From contig NZ_JABBNU010000001.1 in the NCBI RefSeq assembly GCF_012926615.1, forward strand, positions 124,001-188,000: DNA of 64,000 bases, in the 5' to 3' direction. This document shows, one piece after another, positions 36,852 to 43,988 of this stretch. This stretch comes from Marinigracilibium pacificum (GTDB lineage Bacteria > Bacteroidota > Bacteroidia > Cytophagales > Cyclobacteriaceae). Positions within the stretch are counted from its first letter, which is position 1. Each line of letters opens with the position of its first letter. Both the position numbers and the translations under genes were made by a program. The notes below the pieces were generated by a model that was not told the origin of the DNA, searched no databases, and saw only the letters and a list, made by a program, of their open reading frames with translations.

Positions 36852-39800
36852 TTTTCTACTTCGATATTTATTTTAATAGTATAATCATCAATTTGGAGTT
36901 CTTCGCCATTACCGTTTACTCCCGATTCAACAAGTGACAATGCCTGTGTTTCTGCACAAATATATTCTTTATGTGCAGCGACAGCTTCTTTTACATCATT
37001 GTCTGATGATTCAAAAATAATGTTGATCTTATCCTGGACTTCAAGTCCTTTATCTTTTCTCAGGTTTTGAATTCTGTTTACAAGATCTCTTGCAAACCCT
37101 TCTTTTTTAAGTTCGTCTGTTAATGTGATATCCAAAGCTACGGTAACCCCTTTTTCACTGGCTACAGCCCATCCCGGAATATCATCAGAAGTAATTTCTA
37201 CATCTTCCAGGGTTAAATCAATCTCCTGATTTCCAGCAGAAATTTTATATGAACCCTCCTGCTCAAACTTTTTGATATCATCCTGATCAAATTGCCCAAC
37301 AGCCTTAGAGATATCCTTCATCAATGGACCATATTCTTTTCCTAATTTCCTGAAATTAGGTTTGATCTGTTTAACGATTACTCCTGATTTTTCATCAAGC
37401 AACTCAACATGCTTAACGTTTACTTCAGACTTAACGATATCTTCTACAGCATTAATATATTGAGCAGTTTTTTCATTTAATGCCGGAACCATTACTTTTT
37501 GTAGTGGCTGTCTAACTTTCAGTTTATTCTTCTTTCTTATCGAGTGAACAAGTGAAGAAATATGCTGAGCAAGATCCATTTTCTCTTCTAGCTCTCTATT
37601 AATCAAAGACTCGTCTGGTTCTGGAAAGTCGCTTAAATGAACACTTACAATTTCAGATGTAGTATTACCCGCTAAAACCAGGTCTCTGAAAAGCCTGTCA
37701 GCATAAAAAGGAGCAACAGGTGAAGCAAGTTTAGCCACATTATACAAACACTTATAAAGAGTATAATATGCAGCCTTCTTATCTTCGTTTAACTCTCCTC
37801 TCCAGAATCGTTTTCTATTAAGCCTGACATACCAGTTACTTAAATCATCAATTACAAAATCCTGAATAAGTCGGGTTGCCTTTGTAGGCTCATAATCGCT
37901 AAATGCCTGATCAACCTCTTTTATTAATGAATTCATCTTACTGATGATCCATCTGTCGCTTTCAGTCAAGGCATCAATAACATTCTTATCTTCAGCAAAC
38001 TCATAGTTGTCAAGGTTTGCATATAAAGCAAAGAATGAATATGTATTTTGAAGTGTTCCAAAGAATCTTCTCTGAACTTCCTGTACACCTTCAAGATTAA
38101 ATTTCAGGTTATCCCATGGGTTGGCATTAGAAATCATATACCAACGAGTCGCATCAGGCCCATATAGAGACAAAGTTTCAAATGGATTAATTACGTTGCC
38201 CAGACGCTTAGACATCTTGTTTCCGTTTTTATCCAGAACAAGACCGTTTGAAATAACATTTTTATATGCTACAGAATCAAATAATAAACCAGCAATAGCA
38301 TGAAGAGTAAAAAACCATCCTCTTGTTTGGTCAACTCCTTCAGCAATAAAGTCTGCAGGGAAATTACTCTCGAAAGTTTCACTATTTTCAAATGGATAAT
38401 GCCATTGTGCATAAGGCATTGCACCACTATCAAACCAGACATCAATTAGATCTGGTTCACGGAACATTTTTTGACCAGTTGAACTAACAAGAACTACATC
38501 ATCAACATAAGGTCTGTGCAAATCAAACTCCTCAGAAATTTGCTCAGTCATAAACCCTGCATCAATTGATTTTTGAACTTCCTCTCTTAACTCGGCAATT
38601 GAACCTATACACTTTTGTTCAGTCTTATCTTCAGAAACCCAAATCGGAAGTGGTGTTCCCCAGTATCTTGATCTTGACAAGTTCCAATCAACAAGATTTT
38701 CCAACCAATTACCAAACCTTCCTTCTCCAGTTGATGCAGGCTTCCAGTTTATTGTTTTATTAAGTTCAACTAATCTGTCCTTTAAAGCTGTTGTTTTAAT
38801 AAACCAACTATCCATTGGATAATAAAGTACAGGCTTATCTGTTCTCCAGCAATGTGGATAGCTGTGCTCATACTTTTCAACTTTAAAAGCTTTATTTTCC
38901 TCTTTAAGCTTAATTGCTATCAGAACATCGGTTGACTTATATTCAGGGTCAGACTCGTCTTCACCAGTGTAGTTTTTAACATACATTCCAGCGAAGTCTG
39001 TAATTTCATCAACAAATTTTCCTTGTCGATCAACTATAGGTACATCCTTGCCATCTTCGTCCTGAACAAAAACTCCCGGAACATCATTTTGTACAGATAC
39101 ACGATAGTCATCGGCACCAAAAGATTTTGCCAGGTGAACAATACCAGTACCATCTTCAGTTGTTACATAATCTGCCTCCAGCACAGTAAAGGCAGGTTTT
39201 TCCAACTTAACATACGGAAGAAGTTGCTCATAATCTACTCCTACAAGATCTTTACCTGAATATTCGGCAACTACTTTATATGGAAATTTCTTATCTCCTT
39301 CTTTGAAGTCTTCAAGGTTGAGGTCTGCATGTTTAGGATTAAAATATGAAGACATTCTATCCTTGGCAAGAATTAAAGATACCGGAGCATTTGTATAAGG
39401 GTTAAATGTTTTAACCTTTACGTATTTAATTTTTTGACCAACAGCTAGTGAATTATTAGCTGGTAATGTCCATGGAGTTGTGGTCCAGGCCAGGAAAAAA
39501 ACCTCCTCATCACCTTCAAATAAAAACGCAGACTGATCATTTCGAACAACTTTAAACTGGGCTGTTACCGAAGTATCCTTTACCATTTTATAAGTACCTG
39601 GCTGGTTAAGCTCATGAGAGCTCAATCCGGTACCAGCAGCAGGTGAAAATGGCTGAATAGTATATCCTTTATATAGTAAATCTTTATCGTATAGCTTTTT
39701 AAGCAAATACCATAAAGTTTCCATGTATTTTCTATCGAAAGTAATGTAAGGGTCATTCAGGTCTACCCAGTAACCCATTTTTTCAGTAAGGTCATCCCAC

Positions 39801-40189
39801 TGACCTTTGAATTTCATTACCGCTTCACGGCATCTCTGATTATATTCTTCAACAGATATCTTTGTTCCGATATCTTCTTTAGTTATTCCTAATTCTTTCT
39901 CAACCTGTAGTTCTACTGGTAACCCGTGAGTATCCCATCCACCTTTTCTTTTAACCTGCATTCCTTTCAGGGTTTTGAAACGGCAAAAGAGGTCCTTTAC
40001 AGTACGCGCCATAACGTGGTGAATTCCGGGAGTACCGTTAGCTGACGGTGGTCCTTCATAAAAAGTAAATGACGGGGCTCCCTCACGATTATTTACCGAC
40101 GCTTCAAACACATTATTTTCCTTCCAGTAAGCAAGCATTTCATCCGCTAGCTTTGCATAGTCAGGTTGTTTATACTCAGGATACTTCAC
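36848..40189 (-). CDS. ileS: Isoleucyl-tRNA synthetase
   Basis: Charges tRNA-Ile. At 1113 residues it is the long, eukaryote-like type found in Bacteroidota. The HIGH-type motif is in PSANGTPGIHHVMAR (about residue 48-62) and the KMSKS motif is NKMSKRLGN. The editing domain sits between them and includes TTPWTLPANNSLA, and the anticodon-binding region follows. The gene is downstream of the three tRNA-like elements but separated from them by a terminator. A TAAATTTG box lies at 40218-40225. Confidence 0.97.
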   Translation of the reverse strand: MKYPEYKQPDYAKLADEMLAYWKENNVFEASVNNREGAPSFTFYEGPPSANGTPGIHHVMARTVKDLFCRFKTLKGMQVKRKGGWDTHGLPVELQVEKELGITKEDIGTKISVEEYNQRCREAVMKFKGQWDDLTEKMGYWVDLNDPYITFDRKYMETLWYLLKKLYDKDLLYKGYTIQPFSPAAGTGLSSHELNQPGTYKMVKDTSVTAQFKVVRNDQSAFLFEGDEEVFFLAWTTTPWTLPANNSLAVGQKIKYVKVKTFNPYTNAPVSLILAKDRMSSYFNPKHADLNLEDFKEGDKKFPYKVVAEYSGKDLVGVDYEQLLPYVKLEKPAFTVLEADYVTTEDGTGIVHLAKSFGADDYRVSVQNDVPGVFVQDEDGKDVPIVDRQGKFVDEITDFAGMYVKNYTGEDESDPEYKSTDVLIAIKLKEENKAFKVEKYEHSYPHCWRTDKPVLYYPMDSWFIKTTALKDRLVELNKTINWKPASTGEGRFGNWLENLVDWNLSRSRYWGTPLPIWVSEDKTEQKCIGSIAELREEVQKSIDAGFMTEQISEEFDLHRPYVDDVVLVSSTGQKMFREPDLIDVWFDSGAMPYAQWHYPFENSETFESNFPADFIAEGVDQTRGWFFTLHAIAGLLFDSVAYKNVISNGLVLDKNGNKMSKRLGNVINPFETLSLYGPDATRWYMISNANPWDNLKFNLEGVQEVQRRFFGTLQNTYSFFALYANLDNYEFAEDKNVIDALTESDRWIISKMNSLIKEVDQAFSDYEPTKATRLIQDFVIDDLSNWYVRLNRKRFWRGELNEDKKAAYYTLYKCLYNVAKLASPVAPFYADRLFRDLVLAGNTTSEIVSVHLSDFPEPDESLINRELEEKMDLAQHISSLVHSIRKKNKLKVRQPLQKVMVPALNEKTAQYINAVEDIVKSEVNVKHVELLDEKSGVIVKQIKPNFRKLGKEYGPLMKDISKAVGQFDQDDIKKFEQEGSYKISAGNQEIDLTLEDVEITSDDIPGWAVASEKGVTVALDITLTDELKKEGFARDLVNRIQNLRKDKGLEVQDKINIIFESSDNDVKEAVAAHKEYICAETQALSLVESGVNGNGEELQIDDYTIKINIEVEK

Positions 40190-40217
40190 TACTATAATTT
40201 TAATTTTCGATAAGTTG

Positions 40218-40225
40218 CAAATTTA
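40218..40225 (-). promoter_or_regulatory. Promoter -7 box of ileS-lspA
   Basis: TAAATTTG on the minus strand, exact TAnnTTTG match, 28 bases before the ileS start; no T-box leader structure is seen. Confidence 0.45.
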
Positions 40226-40277
40226 ATGACGTAATTATAAGAATGGAGGTTTTTCTTGTGTTTTTTGAAAAGTGCAT

Positions 40278-40300
40278 AAAAAAAGCGCCTCCTCGGCGCT
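40278..40300 (-). terminator. Terminator of the tRNA-like array
   Basis: AGCGCC-GAGGA-GGCGCT on the minus strand (40300-40284) followed by a run of seven T. It ends transcription coming from the three tRNA-like elements before ileS. A further GGACG/CGTCC hairpin lies just upstream, near 40315-40331. Confidence 0.88.
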
Positions 40301-40342
40301 GACCTATTTAAGGCGGACGCTCCTCACGTCCTTTCTTAATTG

Positions 40343-40454
40343 CTGTAGGGGGAGGAGTCGAACCTCCACGAAGCGGTTAGTCTTTTACAAGATTTATCCC
40401 AAGCCTTCACCCCCGAGACAGGAGGGCATGTCTGCCAATTTCATCACCCTACAG
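40343..40454 (-). ncRNA. tRNA-like element, copy 1
   Basis: Read on the minus strand, ends pair as CTGTAGGG with CCCTACAG. Position 8 is T, the D arm is ATG-AAATTGGCAGA-CAT with the invariant GG, the anticodon arm is CCCTC-CTGTCTC-GGGGG (anticodon GUC), and the T arm is GGAGG-TTCGACT-CCTCC, fully canonical. Between anticodon and T arms are 42 bases instead of the usual maximum of about 24; they fold as GAAG(G)C with GCTTC and an inner TCTT with AAGA. No CCA is encoded. Most like a type II (Leu-like) tRNA but not a normal one. Confidence 0.7.
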
Positions 40455-40492
40455 TATAAAATGATTGTTTTGGTTTGCAATAGCTGCAGTTG

Positions 40493-40604
40493 CTGTAGAG
40501 GGAGGAGTCGAACCTCCACGAAGTGGTTAGCCTTTTAAAAGGTTTATCCCGAACCTTCACCCCCGAGACAGGAGGGTATGTCTGCCGGTTTCATCACCCT
40601 ACAG
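40493..40604 (-). ncRNA. tRNA-like element, copy 2
   Basis: Same 112-base layout as copy 1. The anticodon loop CTGTCTC and T loop TTCGACT are unchanged. The acceptor shows one G-U pair (CTCTACA side). In the variable region the outer stem has T-A where copy 1 has C-G, and the inner stem is CCTT with AAGG where copy 1 has TCTT with AAGA, so pairing is kept by double changes. Confidence 0.7.
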
Positions 40605-40651
40605 TGTAAAAATTATTTTTCAATTCAGATTATACGTTTTAATCTGTTAAG

Positions 40652-40763
40652 CTGTAGAGGGAGGAGTCGAACCTCCACGAAGTGGTTAGCCTGTTTAAAA
40701 GTTTATCCCAAACCTTCACCCCCGAGACAGGAGGGTATGTCTGCCAGTTTCATCACCCTACAG
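40652..40763 (-). ncRNA. tRNA-like element, copy 3
   Basis: Same 112-base layout and the same anticodon and T loops; the first to be transcribed. The outer variable stem is T-A as in copy 2, while the inner stem is weaker (CTTT with CAGG). The D loop reads AAACTGGCAGA. No CCA follows the acceptor. Confidence 0.7.
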
Positions 40764-41056
40764 TGTAAATCAATATTTGCAATGTTTAACCCGTTTGATT
40801 GATACAAATATCAGTAAATCATTATTATTATGCAATAATAGCAACAAAATAAATAAATTTTTACAAAACACATAATTGAGAGTGAGTTTTTGGGAGTTTG
40901 GCAATGCCGATTTTTAATATTTTAAGGAAATATTAAAAATTTATTAATTGGATATTCTGCCAACTTAAGCCCAATGCGCAATGCTTTGGCACATTCGTCA
41001 ATTAACCATATTATATTTTTAAGATTTGGGCGCTTGCAAAACTTTTGACAAACCCT
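40764..41056. other. AT-rich intergenic stretch with a 12-bp hairpin
   Basis: No gene is visible. TTTTTAATATTT (40911-40922) pairs perfectly with AAATATTAAAAA (40928-40939) around TAAGG. It could carry the promoter of the tRNA-like array, but no good TAnnTTTG box was found. Confidence 0.5.
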
Positions 41057-41944
41057 CTAAAATGAGTTATCCCTGGAAAGGAAATAATGATCGGGCCCCA
41101 GGTTTTTTAGAACTTCTCCTGAAGCAGAAACAATAGTGGTATTATTGATCCAAAACTCGCTTTCAATAAGAAGGTCAGTCCATAGATATGAATAAAAGAC
41201 TTTTTTATTAAGATCGTAATAACCATGAAAAATTGGCAATGACACATCCGGATTAAGAGGAATGTCTTTCACAGATTTAATATCTCTTAATCCAATTAAT
41301 AATTGATCAATTTCTTCATGAATGATCTCATCAGAATCAATATTCCTCTTAAAATTTAGTCTCAATGATTTAAGAAATGAATCAAACCGACTCTTTTTAC
41401 CTTTTACATACAGATTATAGCCTTCTTGATTTTTAAATATTGGAGAAAGCCTTACCTTGAGTCGTTCAGCATTTTCAGTATTAGTAGCTTCAAACTCTTT
41501 AAACAGCCCAAATACTCTAACGCGAATAGGAAATTTGCCTTGCTCGTGAATAGATTGATAACTAATAATAATAAAATAGTTAAAGAAACTATCTGAGTGT
41601 TCAAGGATCATCTTCAGGGTATCGAACTCTGAAGAACTTTGTTTTCTAAGATTTTCAAATTTTGATATTGCAGAGCTTAAATCATTTTTAAGCCCTTCAT
41701 TATCAAAGTAAGTATCCTGACCATCTACCTGAAGCCTGACGATATTATCAATCTCTACTGATTGTAAAACAGCATAGAGTTGCTGTAAAATTTGAACTGC
41801 TTCAAAAGTTTCTTTTTCAATCTTTTCGGAAAAAACACCGGCAGTAAGATAGTAGAACAGCTTTTTCGTCAGTGTCCCGGGCTTCTTATTTTCAGTAATA
41901 GTTTTCCTAGATGGATCGACCAGTATGTCACCCACTAAAATCAT
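41057..41944 (-). CDS. Conserved-looking cytoplasmic protein of unknown function
   Basis: Not recognised. The 295-residue protein has no signal peptide or membrane helix. It begins MILVGDILVDPSRKTITENKK and is mostly helical in the middle, with a calcium- or cofactor-like pattern not evident. The ending includes FWINNTTIVSASGEVL. It follows the DUF4286 gene after a single base, so the two are one operon and may share a role. No motif suggests an activity. Confidence 0.75.
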   Translation of the reverse strand: MILVGDILVDPSRKTITENKKPGTLTKKLFYYLTAGVFSEKIEKETFEAVQILQQLYAVLQSVEIDNIVRLQVDGQDTYFDNEGLKNDLSSAISKFENLRKQSSSEFDTLKMILEHSDSFFNYFIIISYQSIHEQGKFPIRVRVFGLFKEFEATNTENAERLKVRLSPIFKNQEGYNLYVKGKKSRFDSFLKSLRLNFKRNIDSDEIIHEEIDQLLIGLRDIKSVKDIPLNPDVSLPIFHGYYDLNKKVFYSYLWTDLLIESEFWINNTTIVSASGEVLKNLGPDHYFLSRDNSF

Positions 41945-41945
41945 T

Positions 41946-42254
41946 TCAGATGATTTGCTCTAGAAGTGTTCTAAATGAAACATGCTTATCTTTATACCTT
42001 TCATAGTGCTCATTAATGAGTTCCGGAGCATAATTTTCAAGGTATTGATTTATTTTTGTGATGTCTTCGGCAAAATATTGAATCGAATATGTCGTTCCTT
42101 CAACACCGCTTTCTTCATTTAATAAACGAAAAAGCTTATGTTCTTTAAACATTCCGGTATTTAAAACCTTAGGAATATGTTCCTTTGTCATCCATGAAAG
42201 CCAATCAGATTCAATATCTTTATCAATATTAACTGTGACACTATATAAAACCAT
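41946..42254 (-). CDS. DUF4286 family protein
   Basis: A 102-residue protein of the DUF4286 family, common in Bacteroidota, with the ferredoxin-like (dimeric alpha-beta barrel) look of small antibiotic-monooxygenase-type domains: VLYSVTVNIDKDIESDWLSW, then TYSIQYFAEDITKINQYLE. No function is established. It is first in a two-gene operon and divergent from the MerR-type regulator. Confidence 0.82.
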   Translation of the reverse strand: MVLYSVTVNIDKDIESDWLSWMTKEHIPKVLNTGMFKEHKLFRLLNEESGVEGTTYSIQYFAEDITKINQYLENYAPELINEHYERYKDKHVSFRTLLEQII

Positions 42255-42380
42255 TTGCCTTTTATTTTGTTAATACGTAAATATAAGTATCTAAAGCTAT
42301 TAATTGTTGATACTTTAAAACTCATTAAACAGTAATTATTTTTATTAATTTAAATATTTTGCTTTATTCGGGCAGGTAAG

Positions 42381-43262
42381 ATGATGATTAAATATTCAAT
42401 AAAAGACTTAGAGCAATTAAGCGGAATAAAAGCACACACCCTACGTATTTGGGAGCAGAGATATAATATTCTGAACCCTCAACGAACTGTGACTAATATC
42501 AGATATTATACTGACAATGATTTAAAGAGCATTCTTAACATTGCTTTACTAAATCAACATGGATACAAAATTTCCAAAATTGCCCAAATGGGTATTAAGG
42601 AAAAAAACGATTTAATTAAAGATCTTGTTAAAAAGCCAGAAAACACATCTTCACAGATTAACACATTAACTGTTGCGATGCTTGACCTGGATGAAATTGG
42701 GTTTGAAGAAAATCTAAATAAGGCAATTCAGAGCATAGGGATTGAACAAACAATGTTAAAAGTACTCATTCCTTTTATGCAAAAAATTGGTGTGCTTTGG
42801 CAAATTGGTTCTATAAACCCAGCCCAGGAACATTTTATTTCTAACTTGGTAACTCAAAAAGTATATTCAGCAATTGATAAGCTTGGCCCCTTTTATGCTG
42901 ATCCTAATAAGAAAACATTTCTTCTTTGGCTTGCAGAAGGAGAGTACCATGAATTAACACTATTATTTGGGAATTACCTTCTTAAATCAAGAGGATACAA
43001 GGTAATTTATCTGGGCGCTAATCTTCCTTTCGAAGATCTCAAAGTAATTACTGAGCAACATAAACCTGATGTGATGTTTACCTCTTTCACCACATCAAAC
43101 CTTCCATATGATATTTCAAAGTATATCGAGGAATTAGTAAAAATTTCAAACAAAAGTGAGATTTATGTTTCTGGTAGTCAAGTGGTAGATGTTGAAAATG
43201 ACTTACCAAAAGAGGTTAGAATAATCCCGTCATTAGACAATTTTATCTCTATCATTAGTTAA
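42381..43262 (+). CDS. MerR family regulator with B12-binding photosensory domain (CarH/LitR-like)
   Basis: Predicted light-dependent repressor. Residues 4-70 form a MerR helix-turn-helix (YSIKDLEQLSGIKAHTLRIW). Residues about 95-170 are the helical cap with W140-x9-E150-H151, the motif that marks adenosylcobalamin photoreceptors. The cobalamin-binding Rossmann domain follows, with His190 in GEYHELT as lower ligand, then YLGANLPFEDL. All photochemical key residues are kept. It stands just upstream of the ECF sigma factor-crt operon, as expected for a carotenoid regulator. The start may be Met1 or Met2. Confidence 0.88.
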   Translation: MMIKYSIKDLEQLSGIKAHTLRIWEQRYNILNPQRTVTNIRYYTDNDLKSILNIALLNQHGYKISKIAQMGIKEKNDLIKDLVKKPENTSSQINTLTVAMLDLDEIGFEENLNKAIQSIGIEQTMLKVLIPFMQKIGVLWQIGSINPAQEHFISNLVTQKVYSAIDKLGPFYADPNKKTFLLWLAEGEYHELTLLFGNYLLKSRGYKVIYLGANLPFEDLKVITEQHKPDVMFTSFTTSNLPYDISKYIEELVKISNKSEIYVSGSQVVDVENDLPKEVRIIPSLDNFISIIS

Positions 43263-43299
43263 ACAATATAACTTTCTGTTTTACCTCACCCCTTTAAAT

Positions 43300-43320
43300 G
43301 GCCTTTCAAGGCCTTTTTTT
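43300..43320 (+). terminator. Terminator of the MerR-type regulator gene
   Basis: GGCCT-TTCA-AGGCC followed by a run of seven T, 38 bases after the stop. Confidence 0.8.
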
Positions 43321-43372
43321 GTGCCTAACAAAAAATATTTTCTTTGTTGTTAAAACAAATGTTTATCTTTTA

Positions 43373-43403
43373 TTTGCATTTCATTAAACATTATGTATAT
43401 TTG
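43373..43403 (+). promoter_or_regulatory. Promoter of the sigma factor-crt operon
   Basis: TTTG (43373-43376), exactly 19 bases, TATATTTG (43396-43403): the best promoter match in the window. The start codon is 30 bases downstream. Confidence 0.8.
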
Positions 43404-43436
43404 TTTAACATAATTTACCAAAAGTTAAACATTATG
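43384..43436 (+). promoter_or_regulatory. Direct repeats TTAAACATTATG flanking the crt promoter
   Basis: Identical 12-base copies at 43384-43395 (inside the promoter spacer, touching the -7 box) and 43425-43436 (overlapping the ATG), 41 bases apart, close to four helical turns. TGTTTAA at 43402-43408 is an inverted half-site. CATTAAACA also occurs upstream of the MerR-type gene at 42323-42331. Likely operators for the B12-type repressor. Confidence 0.55.
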
Positions 43437-43943
43437 ACTGCTGTAGAATTTGGATATCGATTAAATAGTCTTAGAGTTTTCTTAAAACCTTATGCGTACA
43501 GACTAACTAGAGACAATGATGAGGCAAACGACCTCCTTCAGGAAACTGTGCTTAAAGCTTTTAGTAATAAAGACAAATTCACTGAAGGCACTAATATCAA
43601 AGCGTGGTTGTACACAATTATGAAGAACACCTTCATCACTAACTACCAAAAAAAGGTTAGACAAAAAACTTTTGTAGATAAAACTGAGAATGATCATTAT
43701 ATAAACAGCTCTAAGCACACTATTGAGAATGGTGCTTATGGAAATTTCAAAATGAAGGATATTCAAGCATCAATTAAAAAATTAGATGAACAATACAAAG
43801 TTCCATTTATGATGCATTTTAAAGGATATAAATATTTTGAAATAGCTGATCATCTTAACATTCCAATTGGTACAGTCAAAAACCGAATCCATTTAGCTAG
43901 GAAAGAATTAAAAGATATGTTAAAAGTTTATCGCACCATTTAA
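43434..43943 (+). CDS. ECF-type RNA polymerase sigma factor
   Basis: From the ATG at 43434 the protein has 169 residues; the longer frame from 43344 runs through the promoter and is rejected. Region 2 covers YAYRLTRDNDEANDLLQETV and AWLYTIMKNTF; region 4 covers the helix-turn-helix FEIADHLNIPIGTVKNRIH. It is the first gene of the carotenoid operon, so it probably activates this operon or a wider light-stress set. No anti-sigma factor is adjacent; control may come instead through the B12-type repressor. Confidence 0.9.
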   Translation: MTAVEFGYRLNSLRVFLKPYAYRLTRDNDEANDLLQETVLKAFSNKDKFTEGTNIKAWLYTIMKNTFITNYQKKVRQKTFVDKTENDHYINSSKHTIENGAYGNFKMKDIQASIKKLDEQYKVPFMMHFKGYKYFEIADHLNIPIGTVKNRIHLARKELKDMLKVYRTI

Positions 43944-43988
43944 TGGTCAGTTTTAGACTAAAACATTATATTGTTAGGAAAAAGCTTG

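Noticed and set aside
40343-40454. Ordinary tRNA-Leu with an intron
   Set aside because: The extra bases are in the variable region, not the anticodon loop, are only about 20 more than normal, and lack group I intron core motifs.
40343-40763. Possible CRISPR array or simple direct repeat
   Set aside because: The repeated unit is 112 bases with internal tRNA-like folding, only three copies, spacers of unequal length, and no cas genes nearby.
40190-40763. T-box riboswitch controlling ileS
   Set aside because: No specifier loop or T-box sequence pairing to an uncharged tRNA end is seen, the elements fold as tRNAs themselves, and a terminator separates them from ileS.
40781-40789. Match to the crt operator half-site (AATGTTTAA) upstream of the tRNA-like array
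   Set aside because: A 9-base AT-rich match is expected a few times by chance in a window of this composition, and there is no second copy beside it.
40272-40802. Two plus-strand reading frames (88 and 74 codons) rich in Arg and Ser
   Set aside because: They are produced by reading the tRNA-like copies in the opposite direction; both contain the same peptide from each copy and have no start context or family match.
43344-43433. N-terminal extension of the ECF sigma factor
   Set aside because: It would include the -33 and -7 promoter boxes and gives a hydrophobic tail not found in this family.
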